A DNA stretch of 64,000 nt from Chitinophagaceae bacterium (lineage in GTDB: Bacteria > Bacteroidota > Bacteroidia > Chitinophagales > Chitinophagaceae): contig CANFKC010000001.1 of NCBI GenBank assembly GCA_947447265.1, positions 62,001 to 126,000 of the forward strand. Reading direction: 5' to 3'. The notes beneath the pieces were generated by a model. That model saw nothing but the letters and a program-made list of their open reading frames with translations. It was not told the origin of the DNA and made no database searches. This document shows positions 8,531 through 17,028 of this stretch, piece by piece; the first letter of the stretch is position 1, and every line of letters begins with the position of its first letter. Made by a program: the position numbers and the translations under genes.

Positions 8531-9244
8531 GTGCTAAAAAAGATATTACTGCTGCTTGCCTGCGCAACTGCCACCTATAATGTAACTGCTCAAATCGGCT
8601 ATGGTTATGAACTGGGGGCGGGCATGAGCAGCATGCGCTTTGCACCGGAGATAGGTTTTACAAAAGCCAGCAAAAAGCCTGTATTTAGTGGCAAGGTGGG
8701 CGGACTAATTGATGCAAGCGTCACGCCACATTTCTACATACAGACGGGAGTATATGCATCCCTGAAGGGGCAGCAGCGTAACTTCTCTTTTTATAGCAGC
8801 GACAGCCTGAATGAACAGGTGGCACAAACCCTGCACCTTGCCTATGCCGACCTACCCATTAACCTTACCCTTAAGACCGGCACTCAGGGCAAGGGCCGCG
8901 TAATTATGGGTATTGGCTGTACGCTTTCTTATGGCATAGGCGGCAGCAACAAACTCAGATCGAGCGGGGTGGACTCAGGGATAGCATTTAATAGGGAAAT
9001 CAACCAGAGTGTACGGCCGAAGGCACCGCTTAAAGCATTCGACATCGGGTTGAATTTATTTGCTGGGTATGAACTGCCTACGGGATGGTTTTTCAGAGCT
9101 TATTACACTGCTGGTACTAACGACCTTGGCCTGAGCACTGAAATAGATAAGAACAGGATGTGGGGCATTGCGGCAGGAAAATTATTTGGCAAAGGCCGGA
9201 ATATAAACCAGGAGAAAGACGACCTGATTGATAAGAGTGAGTAG
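8531..9244 (+). CDS. Outer-membrane beta-barrel protein, copy 3
   Basis: The 237-residue protein starts with GTG at 8531, and the signal peptide MLKKILLLLACATATYNVTAQ begins exactly there. The mature domain matches the two preceding barrels: GYELGAGMSSMRFAPEIGF, HFYIQTGVYASLKG, LADLPINLTLKTG-like strands and VIMGIGCTLSYGIGG. The last strand ends near GIAAGKLFGKG, followed by a charged tail. The function is unknown. About 120 bp separates it from copy 2, and no terminator was seen between them, so the two may be co-transcribed. A 2.2-copy tandem repeat begins right after the stop. Confidence 0.78.
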   Translation: MLKKILLLLACATATYNVTAQIGYGYELGAGMSSMRFAPEIGFTKASKKPVFSGKVGGLIDASVTPHFYIQTGVYASLKGQQRNFSFYSSDSLNEQVAQTLHLAYADLPINLTLKTGTQGKGRVIMGIGCTLSYGIGGSNKLRSSGVDSGIAFNREINQSVRPKAPLKAFDIGLNLFAGYELPTGWFFRAYYTAGTNDLGLSTEIDKNRMWGIAAGKLFGKGRNINQEKDDLIDKSE

Positions 9245-9254
9245 GTTTGTTGAA

Positions 9255-9447
9255 GAGTTTCACGCAAAGGCGCAAAGACGCAAATACCCAGTTGGATTTA
9301 CAATCAAGATTTAAGAGGCGCGGCTTCCCAGTTCGTTGTGAAGGCTCACGCAAAGGCGCAAAGACGCAAATACCCAGTTGGATTTACAATCAAGATTTAA
9401 GAGGCGCGGCTTCCCCCACTTGTTGTGAAGGCTCGGGCAAAGATGCA
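9255..9447. repeat. Tandem repeat, 86-bp unit, about 2.2 copies (family 'CGCAAAGGCGC')
   Basis: The core CACGCAAAGGCGCAAAGACG occurs at 9261 and again at 9347, and the 86 bp between are almost identical. A third, degenerate start (CGGGCAAAGATGCAA) appears near 9434. Each unit also contains AAGATTTAAGAGGCGC. The same family forms the 80-bp array at 47851 and a single copy at 49853. The small frame across it (9247-9489) is repeat-derived and not a gene. Confidence 0.9.
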
Positions 9448-9490
9448 ATTTCTGGATGCAAATCTATCAGGACAAGCAAACTCTCTTGAG

Positions 9491-10045
9491 TTATTGATGC
9501 TCTGTCCTTTCTTTGAGCTTTTCATTCATCAATTTAAAACCGTTTAGTGTCTGCACATCCAGCATCTGCTTCATAAATGGTATGAGGATTCCTCTGAAAT
9601 GCTCGTATTGTATGAAGGTAGTTGTACCATCGCCATTGTCTTTTAATTGGAAGGTATGCTCGCCATCGAAAATTCTACCCACGAACAATTTACCTATCCA
9701 ACGTAATTCTTTGTTTTGCTGATACTGCAATACCAGTGGCTTAAAGGTCATTGGCTTGCCACCAGGCAGGTGTAACAGTACCTCGATATTACCGCCAACA
9801 ACGGGCTTGCCGGAGAATGATTTAATGAACGGATTCCATTGTGGGTAGGCGGCGAAGTCGGTAAATACTTTCCAAACTTTTTCAGGTGTAGCGTTTATAA
9901 CAATTTCGCTGTAAACAAGTTTGCCGTTCTTAATTACCTGGCCTTGTGCCGCTGTATTGTTTTTGTTGTTCATGTTTTTTGCGTTTGTGCCGGTTGCAAT
10001 CATTATTGCGACCACTGCGATGAATTGAATTTTGAAGTGTATCAT
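9491..10045 (-). CDS. SRPBCC (START-like) domain protein with signal peptide
   Basis: The protein has 184 residues from the ATG at 10043-10045. The longest frame reaches 10165, but its extra 40 residues precede the signal peptide MIHFKIQFIAVVAIMIATGTNA. Residues about 40-180 are an SRPBCC/polyketide-cyclase-like fold: EIVINATPEKVWKVFTDFAA, YPQWNPFIKSFSG, the GNIEVLLHLPGGKPMTFKP strand pair and GEHTFQLKDNGDGTTTFIQ. Such folds bind hydrophobic ligands in a deep pocket, and the cargo is unknown. Export is inferred from the leader. No operon partner is evident, with the repeat array on one side and a repeat-bearing gap on the other. Confidence 0.8.
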   Translation of the reverse strand: MIHFKIQFIAVVAIMIATGTNAKNMNNKNNTAAQGQVIKNGKLVYSEIVINATPEKVWKVFTDFAAYPQWNPFIKSFSGKPVVGGNIEVLLHLPGGKPMTFKPLVLQYQQNKELRWIGKLFVGRIFDGEHTFQLKDNGDGTTTFIQYEHFRGILIPFMKQMLDVQTLNGFKLMNEKLKERTEHQ

Positions 10046-10358
10046 TCTTGTTTGTTGATGACACAAAATTCGTTCACCGGGCGTGCTCAAAACGATAACA
10101 AAAGATAAGAAATTACCCCAGTATAAATTATTAATTATACCAACCTGCCACAACATATTATCCACTCATCGTCTTAGCAACCAACGTTCTTATTTTCTTT
10201 TCCTCAGTATGCTTAAAAGCACTTTTTTAGCTACGGCTGAAGTTTAGCGAATTGTCACAATATGCGGTGTCTTCGTGTTGCTTGTCCAGCGTCTTCATTT
10301 ACTTTTTTTATTTCGTGGAGGTCTGTCTTTTATTTGCCTCAATGAAGGCTTCGCCGTT

Positions 10359-10490
10359 GTGCTGCCGCAAAAAAAGTAACAAAAAAAGCGGCACTTTTTT
10401 CTTATCGTTCCGCGAGAAAAAAGAAGCCCCCCGGCGTCTTATGCTGAAGCTTGTTACTCTAATGTCCGCGCCGGGACGGCGTCGCGGGGT
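10359..10490. repeat. Dispersed repeat (family 'GTGCTGCCGCAAAAAGTAAC')
   Basis: This block runs from GTGCTGCCGC followed by AAAAAAGTAAC to GAAGCTTGTTACTCTAATGTC and CGCGCCGGGACGGCGTCGCG. It has a related copy at 53525-53651 with the same order of elements. Both copies lie in gene-free DNA. It sits in the roughly 500-bp gap 10046-10543, where I see no gene. Confidence 0.75.
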
Positions 10491-10543
10491 ATATATGATA
10501 GCTACTATTCAGATTTTTCGTTCCAACAGCGAGAATACCAAAA

Positions 10544-11137
10544 TCATTTGCGCATTACCCGGTTGCGGATGCGGCTAAGGCTAACGGGGGTAATGCCCAG
10601 ATAATTGGCTATAAGGTGTTGTGGTATGCGTTCTATTATTTTCTTTTTGGTGCTTTCTAATAGCTGCACATAGCGCTCTTCGGGGCTCAGGGTAAGCAGG
10701 CCAACCATGCGATCTTCAACGCCAACTAATGCCCATTCTGCAAGCTTTCTGCCAAAGCGTTCCCAATGTATGCTTTTTGTAAAAGCTTCGGCAAGAGCGG
10801 TGTAAGGAAATACAATGAGTACACAATCTGTCATGGCCTCAATAGTCATCTCTGATGGCTTGCCGGTAATGCAGCTTATGTAGGCACCTACAAAGGCATT
10901 TTCAAAATAGAAGTAGGTGGTTTTTTCTTCTCCATCACGGGTATAATAATGGCGCATTGAGCCATCAATTATCATACCGATATCTTTGCCATGCTTCCCT
11001 TCTGGTGTTAGGAAACCATGCCTGGGTATTTTCAGTTGTTTGAGAGACGGAACCAACAGATCCCAGTCTGCATCCGGCATTTTACCGAATTGTTCTACCT
11101 GCCGCCGCAGCACGTTTACCTGTTCTTTAAAATCCAT
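10544..11137 (-). CDS. Crp/Fnr-family transcriptional regulator
   Basis: The 197-residue protein has a cyclic-nucleotide-binding-like beta-roll (about 20-130) and a C-terminal winged helix whose recognition part reads IPQHLIANYLGITPVSLSRIRN. This is the Bacteroidota Crp/Fnr type, which usually lacks the exact cAMP contacts of E. coli CRP and is about 190 residues long. The roll contains KDIGMIIDGSMRHYYTRDGEEKT in two pieces. There is no Fnr-type cysteine cluster at the N-terminus. The effector is unknown. The gene stands alone, with repeat-rich DNA on both sides, so no target can be proposed from context. Confidence 0.9.
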   Translation of the reverse strand: MDFKEQVNVLRRQVEQFGKMPDADWDLLVPSLKQLKIPRHGFLTPEGKHGKDIGMIIDGSMRHYYTRDGEEKTTYFYFENAFVGAYISCITGKPSEMTIEAMTDCVLIVFPYTALAEAFTKSIHWERFGRKLAEWALVGVEDRMVGLLTLSPEERYVQLLESTKKKIIERIPQHLIANYLGITPVSLSRIRNRVMRK

Positions 11138-11604
11138 AGTGCCTGAATTTGGTTGCGAAAATACGCGGTTAACCCGTTGTTAAACAGTGCCTGAAAAATT
11201 GAAAAATAATTCCCGCCTGGGCAGGCGCAATTGTATTGCGGACAATTGGTTTTGTTTCATTTCAGGCAGTTGCATAGTGGTGGTCATTGTAACAAAGTTA
11301 TGCTTGCAGCAATTGCCAAAAAAATTGTGTTGGAACCATTGGTACTAAAGTGCAAATGGTGTGGAGTAAAGTGCAAATAATTTATCTGGTTGCGGCCCAT
11401 CAACTTAAGCGCAAGAAATGGTATAACGGCGATAAGAAGATCTGTTTTTTGCTTTGTCATCCTGAGTTTTTTTTCAGCGCGCTGCAATCAACCTGCAATG
11501 ACAATTATGCATTTACATGGCGCCCTGACTCTCAATAAATGGTCTTTACGATCCCGCTTTTTCTGCCTATCGTGTGGACATATCTTTGCCATCAACACCG
11601 TAAC

Positions 11605-11770
11605 ATGATATGCGCCTTCGGCGCTACCGCTTTGTAGCTAAAACGCCGCCCAATGGGCTATTCCCGCATAGCGGGATACCCTATTTTGCCGGTATTGGGT
11701 AGCACCTACGGTGCATAATCCAAAGAAGATGGTGGTTCTACAGAGCGGTAACCCCTATGGGGCATTACAA
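11605..11770 (+). repeat. Dispersed repeat (family 'CGGTAACCCCTATGGGGCAT'), + orientation
   Basis: The block contains several small palindromes in series: GCGCCTTCGGCGC-like, ATTCCCGCATAGCGGGAT, TAGCACCTACGGTGCATAAT and GTAACCCCTATGGGGCAT. The same series occurs in reverse orientation at 41085-41255 and in direct orientation, shortened, at 50281-50377. Confidence 0.85.
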
Positions 11771-11957
11771 ATTAGTATGATGATAGATGTGTCCACACTA
11801 TAGGCTTTTTCTGCAGGAGAAGCAATCTCAAAATAGCAGGGAAACTTTGTGCACCGATCAGCACTCGTGAGATTGCTTCGCTACGCTCGCAAAGACCAGC
11901 CTTTTTATACCTCTCAATGGCTGGCACGAAGGATTCTTATGTAAGCCGCCGTGGCAT

Positions 11958-12010
11958 GCAAGAACGGCGTGTATAAGTTCCTTCGCTGCGCTCAGGATGA
12001 CAAGTCAGAG
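11958..12010 (+). repeat. 53-bp dispersed repeat copy 1
   Basis: The element runs from GCAAGAACGGCGTGT to CAGGATGACAAGTCAGAG. The copy at 27266-27318 differs at a single base by eye. The core CTTCGCTGCGCTCAGGATGA is a repeat type common between genes in Bacteroidota. Confidence 0.9.
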
Positions 12011-12227
12011 TGGGCTCAGTAAAATCTTTCCTATGCCTCCGTGAGGGAATGACCGTTAGTTCCGAAAAATCAGTCCCGATTTTTCTGCGGGATCGCAAAG
12101 AACGGATATGGTAAACGAGTGGTTGTGGGTTACATCGATTGCGCATAGCCATCAGGGTTAGGTGATTTATAATAAGCTACTATCAATTTTTTTTACTTTA
12201 TCCAGCGATTAACAGACCCAAATATGC

Positions 12228-12251
12228 AGAGACGCAAGATTTTGCGTCTCT
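12228..12251. repeat. Palindromic hairpin AGAGACGCAA / TTGCGTCTCT
   Basis: Perfect 10-bp arms with a 4-base spacer. There is no poly-T tract and no gene end adjacent on the + strand, so it looks like a palindromic repeat element and not a terminator. Confidence 0.7.
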
Positions 12252-12297
12252 ACGTAAAACGTAAAAAAATATTTTGATGACGGTTCATTATTACATA

Positions 12298-12327
12298 CAA
12301 AAACAGCTACCCTTTCGGATAGCTGTT
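12298..12327 (-). terminator. Rho-independent terminator of the efflux operon
   Basis: On the minus strand the stem AACAGCTA / TAGCTGTT closes a short loop and runs into TTTTTG. It lies about 30 bp after the RND gene stop. Confidence 0.8.
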
Positions 12328-12353
12328 CTACTTTTTATTATTAATCACAATGC

Positions 12354-15300
12354 TTATGCGGTTGGGTCTGCGTCCATTACTGGCATATCAATATCATCAA
12401 CTTTATCGTTACCACGAATGCGCTTTATCCAGGCTTTAAACCTGAAAGCGAGTAAGCACATTACCGGCACGGCTATCAATGTAAGGAAGGTTGCGAATAA
12501 CAAACCATAGATCATTGTCCATGCAAGGGATGCCCAGAATGCCGCACTGTCACCACCAAAATAAATGTGTGGGTTCAGCTCAGTAAGTAATGTACCGAAG
12601 TCGATATTCAGACCTACTGCCAAAGGTACAAGACCGAGGATAGCCGCAGTTGCTGTAAGCAATACAGGCGTCATACGGGTACGGCCTGCCTCAACAATGG
12701 CATCGTATGGCTGCATGCCTTCATGTAGCATCAGGTCCATAAACTCTACGAGGAGAATACCATTCCGGACCACTATACCTGCAAGGGCAACAATACCAAT
12801 ACCACTCATTACCATAGAGAATGTAGTACGGAACATAGCATAGCCCAGCATAACACCGGTAATACTAAACAATACCTCACTCATAATAATAACCGTGCGG
12901 CTCAGCGAGTTGAACTGTAAGATAAGGATCAGGAATATCAGCATCATTGCTATACCCATTGCGCCACCGAGGAAGGCACCTGTTTCAGCTTGCTCTTCTT
13001 GCTGGCCACCCATTTTAACTGTAATAGAACCCGGCACATGGAATTCGTCTATTTCGCGTTGCACAGCAGCCACAACATCGTTATCATTAAAACCTGAAAT
13101 AACGTTCGATGAAAGGGAGATAATACGCTTCTGGTTCTTACGCTTTATACCACCGTAGGTAGAGCCATAATGCACATTTGCGAAAGAGCTTATCGGCACG
13201 GTACGCACCATGCCACCCATACCCATATCGCGATATACAATTGGTAAGTTCCTCACCGCATCAATATCAGCACGCTGTTCTTTCATCAGGCGCAGATTGA
13301 TAGGGTAATCATCATTCGCATCTCTGAAGCGCGATACTTCTTTACCAAAAATAGCAGTACGTAAGTTCATCGCCACGGCGTATGTGGATATGCTTTCGCT
13401 GTTCATCCTTTCCCTGTCGATATCAAAAACAATTTCCGGTTTGTGTGCATCGAAATCGCTGCGCAATTCTTCTACACCAGGCACTTGTTTTTGCTTGAGG
13501 AAGCGTTTCAGTTTTTCCGATGTGCTTACCAGAGTATCCAGGTTATCGCCGGTAATATCAATTACAATCGGCTTAGGCAATGGCGGTCCGCCACCTTCTT
13601 TATCTACGGTGACTTCAGCACCAGGGTAAGACCTTACGGCAGCGCGTATCTTTTCAAGATACACAGCGGTTGATACCCCATTTCTTTTTTCAAAACCTTC
13701 AAAGGCAACCGTAATTTTACCCTTGTTCGGGAAGTCACCAATTTCGCCACCGTTAGGGTCAACGGCATCGACAGTAACGTTTGCAATAACAGATTTAACT
13801 ATCGGGTTTTTCTTGCCTGTAGCAGGGTCGTTACCCAATACATCATTCACTTTCTTTTCCATTCCGCGCAATACTTCACTGGTATAGGCCTGGTCAGTAC
13901 CCACGGGTAGGTTCAGGTATACATAGGCAAAGTTAGGGTCAGCAGACGGGAAGAATACAAACGGCACATTACGCGACACGTAGAAGAATATAGAGATCGG
14001 CAACAACAAGAAAGTAACGACAAAAACTTTTATAGGGTGTGCCAAAGCCTTCTTCAACCAGCGGGTATACCAATCACGGAATGCAGGCCATGCTCTTTCC
14101 TGGAAGGCAAATATCCATTTAGAGAACACAAATTTTTCTAACAGGATAAACAGGTAGATAAACACAACAAAGTTTGCCATGCCAAAGGTTTTTGTTGCGT
14201 AGAAAATGAGCGCAATAGCAGCAAATACGATGGCAACGATCTTCTCTTTTTTAGAGAAAGAACGCCTGTTCGGTGCATTGTGGTCATCTGGCTTCATGAA
14301 GCTAACCGCGAATACCGGGTTAATGATATAGGCTACCAATAATGAAGCAACCAATGTAATGATCAATGTAATAGGCAGGAAGAACATGAAGCTACCAATA
14401 ACACCTTTCCAGAACGCGAGCGGAATGAATGGCATTAATGTAGTTGCAGTACCTGAAAGCACGGGCAGGAACACCTCGCCGGTCGCCAGCTTGGCGGCCT
14501 TTTTGATATCCATCTTTCCATTGTCGTAAATACGGTGGGTATTTTCAATTACCACAATAGCATCATCGACCACAATACCCAGTGCGAGCAGGAAGGAGAA
14601 CAACACAATCATGTTCAACGTAAACCCAATAGTAGGTAAAACAAGGAACGCAATAGCGCAAGACAATGGCACTGACAGCGCCACAAACAATGCGTTGGTA
14701 ACACCCATGAAGAACATGAGGATAATGGTAACCAGCAAGAAGCCAATAATAATGGTATTGATAAGATCGTGCAAGGTATTACGGGTAGTCTGCGATTGGT
14801 CGCCGGTAGTAACTACAGTAAGGTCTTTAGGAATTTCATCCTTCGCCTGCATCCTGTGTACCAAACCTTGTATGGTATCAGAAGCTTCAATCAGGTTGGC
14901 ACCTTTTGCCTTAATAACGTTCAGCGTAATTACATTCTTATTGTCAAGGCGCGCGTAACTTTTCTGGTCAGCAAAACTATCAACAACGTAAGCTACGTTT
15001 TTCAGGTAAATGCTTTGCCCCTGCGGGTTTTTAACAATGATATCACCAATCTGTTCAGCGGTCTTGAATTCATTTCTGAGGCTCAATACGCGCTTCTGGT
15101 TATTCATGGAAACTTCACCGGCAGTGGTAGAAACATTCTCTGAAGCAATAGCACGATCAATGTCATCGAAGGTAAGGCCGGCGGCCTGCATCTTGTACAT
15201 GTCTACGTTTATCTGTATTTCACGGTCAAGCGCACCTACCCTGTTTACCTGCTTAATCTGCTTCAGGGCTTCAATATTGTCTTTTACTTTATCAGCATAT

Positions 15301-15785
15301 TTCTTAAGCCTCTTCAAGTCATAGTTACCCGAAATATTCACTGACATTATCGGCAATTCCGAAAGGTCGATATCCTTTACTTCCGGCTGGAACGGCAGAT
15401 TCTTAGGTAAGTCCTGCTTGGCCTTATCCACTCCATCCTTTACGTCCTGCTTGGCTTTAGGGATTTTGATGTCCGTGTTAAATTCAACAATAACAACAGA
15501 ATAATCCTGAAACGAGCTACTGGTTACCTTCTTAACACCTGTAAGGTTTTTAACCTGCTTCTCAATTGGCTTGGTAACCAGGTTTTCCATGTTCTCCGGT
15601 GATGTACCCGGGTATACCGTCTGAACAATTATCTGCGGAATTTTAATTTCGGGAAATTGTTCCTTAGGCAAATTGAGGTATGCCATAAGACCGGTAAGCG
15701 TAATGATAATGGTAATTATATACACAGCGGTGCGATTGTCGATCGCCCAGCTGGATGGTTTAAACTCTTTAAATACGTCCTTCAT
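12354..15785 (-). CDS. RND efflux pump inner-membrane transporter (AcrB/HAE1 family)
   Basis: The 1143-residue protein has the RND plan of two repeats, each with a membrane bundle and a large periplasmic porter/docking loop. TM1 begins near residue 20. D407 and D408 in GIVVDDAIVVIEN match the proton-relay aspartates of AcrB. In the second half the relay lysine of AcrB (K940) is replaced by arginine in GIVVRNGILLVEF. Residues about 510-570 add an extra hydrophobic and basic stretch (SFSKKEKIVAIVFAAIALIF), making it longer than AcrB. It exports drugs, dyes or lipophilic compounds using the proton gradient, with the adaptor at 15886 and the TolC-type duct at 17029. It is the last gene of the tetR-tolC-adaptor-pump cluster and is followed by a terminator. 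Confidence 0.95.
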   Translation of the reverse strand: MKDVFKEFKPSSWAIDNRTAVYIITIIITLTGLMAYLNLPKEQFPEIKIPQIIVQTVYPGTSPENMENLVTKPIEKQVKNLTGVKKVTSSSFQDYSVVIVEFNTDIKIPKAKQDVKDGVDKAKQDLPKNLPFQPEVKDIDLSELPIMSVNISGNYDLKRLKKYADKVKDNIEALKQIKQVNRVGALDREIQINVDMYKMQAAGLTFDDIDRAIASENVSTTAGEVSMNNQKRVLSLRNEFKTAEQIGDIIVKNPQGQSIYLKNVAYVVDSFADQKSYARLDNKNVITLNVIKAKGANLIEASDTIQGLVHRMQAKDEIPKDLTVVTTGDQSQTTRNTLHDLINTIIIGFLLVTIILMFFMGVTNALFVALSVPLSCAIAFLVLPTIGFTLNMIVLFSFLLALGIVVDDAIVVIENTHRIYDNGKMDIKKAAKLATGEVFLPVLSGTATTLMPFIPLAFWKGVIGSFMFFLPITLIITLVASLLVAYIINPVFAVSFMKPDDHNAPNRRSFSKKEKIVAIVFAAIALIFYATKTFGMANFVVFIYLFILLEKFVFSKWIFAFQERAWPAFRDWYTRWLKKALAHPIKVFVVTFLLLPISIFFYVSRNVPFVFFPSADPNFAYVYLNLPVGTDQAYTSEVLRGMEKKVNDVLGNDPATGKKNPIVKSVIANVTVDAVDPNGGEIGDFPNKGKITVAFEGFEKRNGVSTAVYLEKIRAAVRSYPGAEVTVDKEGGGPPLPKPIVIDITGDNLDTLVSTSEKLKRFLKQKQVPGVEELRSDFDAHKPEIVFDIDRERMNSESISTYAVAMNLRTAIFGKEVSRFRDANDDYPINLRLMKEQRADIDAVRNLPIVYRDMGMGGMVRTVPISSFANVHYGSTYGGIKRKNQKRIISLSSNVISGFNDNDVVAAVQREIDEFHVPGSITVKMGGQQEEQAETGAFLGGAMGIAMMLIFLILILQFNSLSRTVIIMSEVLFSITGVMLGYAMFRTTFSMVMSGIGIVALAGIVVRNGILLVEFMDLMLHEGMQPYDAIVEAGRTRMTPVLLTATAAILGLVPLAVGLNIDFGTLLTELNPHIYFGGDSAAFWASLAWTMIYGLLFATFLTLIAVPVMCLLAFRFKAWIKRIRGNDKVDDIDMPVMDADPTA

Positions 15786-15885
15786 TTTAAATATTGTTGA
15801 GGCAATAATTATTGGAATATGCGCAGCTTATACCGTAGGTGCAGCAGTGCAGAATGATTGTTTTATGGTGTAATGCAAGCCGGTA

Positions 15886-16977
15886 TTACTGAACAATAAT
15901 ACGCTGTCCGTTTTCCATTTCTTCGAAGCCCGCAGTAATAACTTTATCACCAGGGTTAAGGCCACTCATTATTTCTACAAGGCCATTTGAATTGCGGCCT
16001 ATAGTTACGTTTACTGCCTTTGCTTTCTCGCCATCGGCAATGTATACCATTGGTCCTTCTGAAGTTTTCTGGATGATAGAAACAGGAACTACCAATGCAT
16101 TGTTGTTGGTGTAGTTCGCTATCTTCATAATGCAAGACATATTAGGGTGCAGCTTGTTGCTGTTATTCATGTGCACGATTACCTTGAACGATCTTGAAGC
16201 CGGATCAACTGATTGTGCAACATAGCCGATCTTTGCCTTAATAGAGTCGCCGATATTAGGTAGTACAATAGTTACAGCATCTCCTTCTTTAACTTTACCC
16301 AGGTAGTTTTCACCCAACATCGCTTCTGCATTCAGCTTATCATAGCTAACTATCTGTATACCTGTCTGTCCGGGAGCGGAAGGTCCACCAACTTTAAGAT
16401 CCACCCTATCAACTGTACCGCTTATAGGCGCTACAACCCTGTACATGTCTCTATTCGCTTTTGCTGCAGCAACCTGCTTTTGCACGCCTTCATAATTTGT
16501 TTTAGCACTCATTAACTGTACTTCCGTACCAATGTTCTGAGAAAATAAATTTTGCTGCTTTTCATAGAGTGATTTAGTAAGTGCCAAACTTGGTGCGAGA
16601 CCTTCTATCTGGCGATCAAATACTGCCGCATCGAGTGTAGCCAATACCTGGCCCTGACTTACCTTCTGCCCTACCTTCACTGAAATGCTTTTTACTGTGC
16701 CCGGAGCTTGTGAACCAGCAAGTACATTCGCATCGCCTACAATTGCAGACTGCACCTCAATGTTACCTTTAAATTCGGTTGGCTGCACTTCCATTACCAT
16801 TACTGGCGTTGCCTTGGTCACATCTTTTTTACCTGCTTCGAGCACCTTTATTTTAGCATCGATTTCTGAGCGTTGCTTTTTAAGTTTTGCCAATTCTTCA
16901 GCACTATTGCCTTTGCTGCCATCGCCGCATGATGCAAAAATTATTGCCGGTAGTATTAAATAGATTAAACGTTTCAT
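15886..16977 (-). CDS. RND efflux periplasmic adaptor (membrane fusion protein), lipoprotein
   Basis: The 363-residue protein begins with a lipoprotein signal, with lipobox IFASC and C17 as the lipidated cysteine. After a short coiled stretch (about 25-50) come the biotinyl-lipoyl-like halves (PGTVKSISVKVGQKVSQGQV... and YRVVAPISGTVDRVDL...), an alpha-helical hairpin between them (about 120-170), then the beta-barrel and membrane-proximal domains (INAKIGYVAQSVDP-like segment; GRNSNGLVEIMSGLNPGDKV). It links the inner-membrane pump to the outer-membrane duct. It lies 51 bp after the tolC-like gene and 100 bp before the pump gene on the same strand. Confidence 0.95.
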   Translation of the reverse strand: MKRLIYLILPAIIFASCGDGSKGNSAEELAKLKKQRSEIDAKIKVLEAGKKDVTKATPVMVMEVQPTEFKGNIEVQSAIVGDANVLAGSQAPGTVKSISVKVGQKVSQGQVLATLDAAVFDRQIEGLAPSLALTKSLYEKQQNLFSQNIGTEVQLMSAKTNYEGVQKQVAAAKANRDMYRVVAPISGTVDRVDLKVGGPSAPGQTGIQIVSYDKLNAEAMLGENYLGKVKEGDAVTIVLPNIGDSIKAKIGYVAQSVDPASRSFKVIVHMNNSNKLHPNMSCIMKIANYTNNNALVVPVSIIQKTSEGPMVYIADGEKAKAVNVTIGRNSNGLVEIMSGLNPGDKVITAGFEEMENGQRIIVQ

Positions 16978-17028
16978 TATTATAGTGTGTATTTAGTTTT
17001 AGAAAATTGTTTAGGTTTTGGTGATTAT

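Larger units (their letters stand above)
11138..12297. other. Gene-free repeat-rich gap
   Basis: About 1.2 kb without a convincing gene. It contains a 'CGGTAACCCCTATGGGGCAT' block (11605-11770), a 53-bp 'GCAAGAACGGCG' element (11958-12010) and a 10-bp-arm hairpin (12228-12251). The small frames here lack start signals, domains and family-like sequence. Confidence 0.7.

Noticed and set aside
9247-9489. 80-residue frame in the tandem repeat
   Set aside because: It lies fully inside the 86-bp repeat units, has no leader or domain, and its residues reflect the repeat.
11937-12152. Small frame in a repeat-rich gap
   Set aside because: It spans the 53-bp element on the minus strand and reads HPERSEGT, a translation typical of this Bacteroidota repeat.
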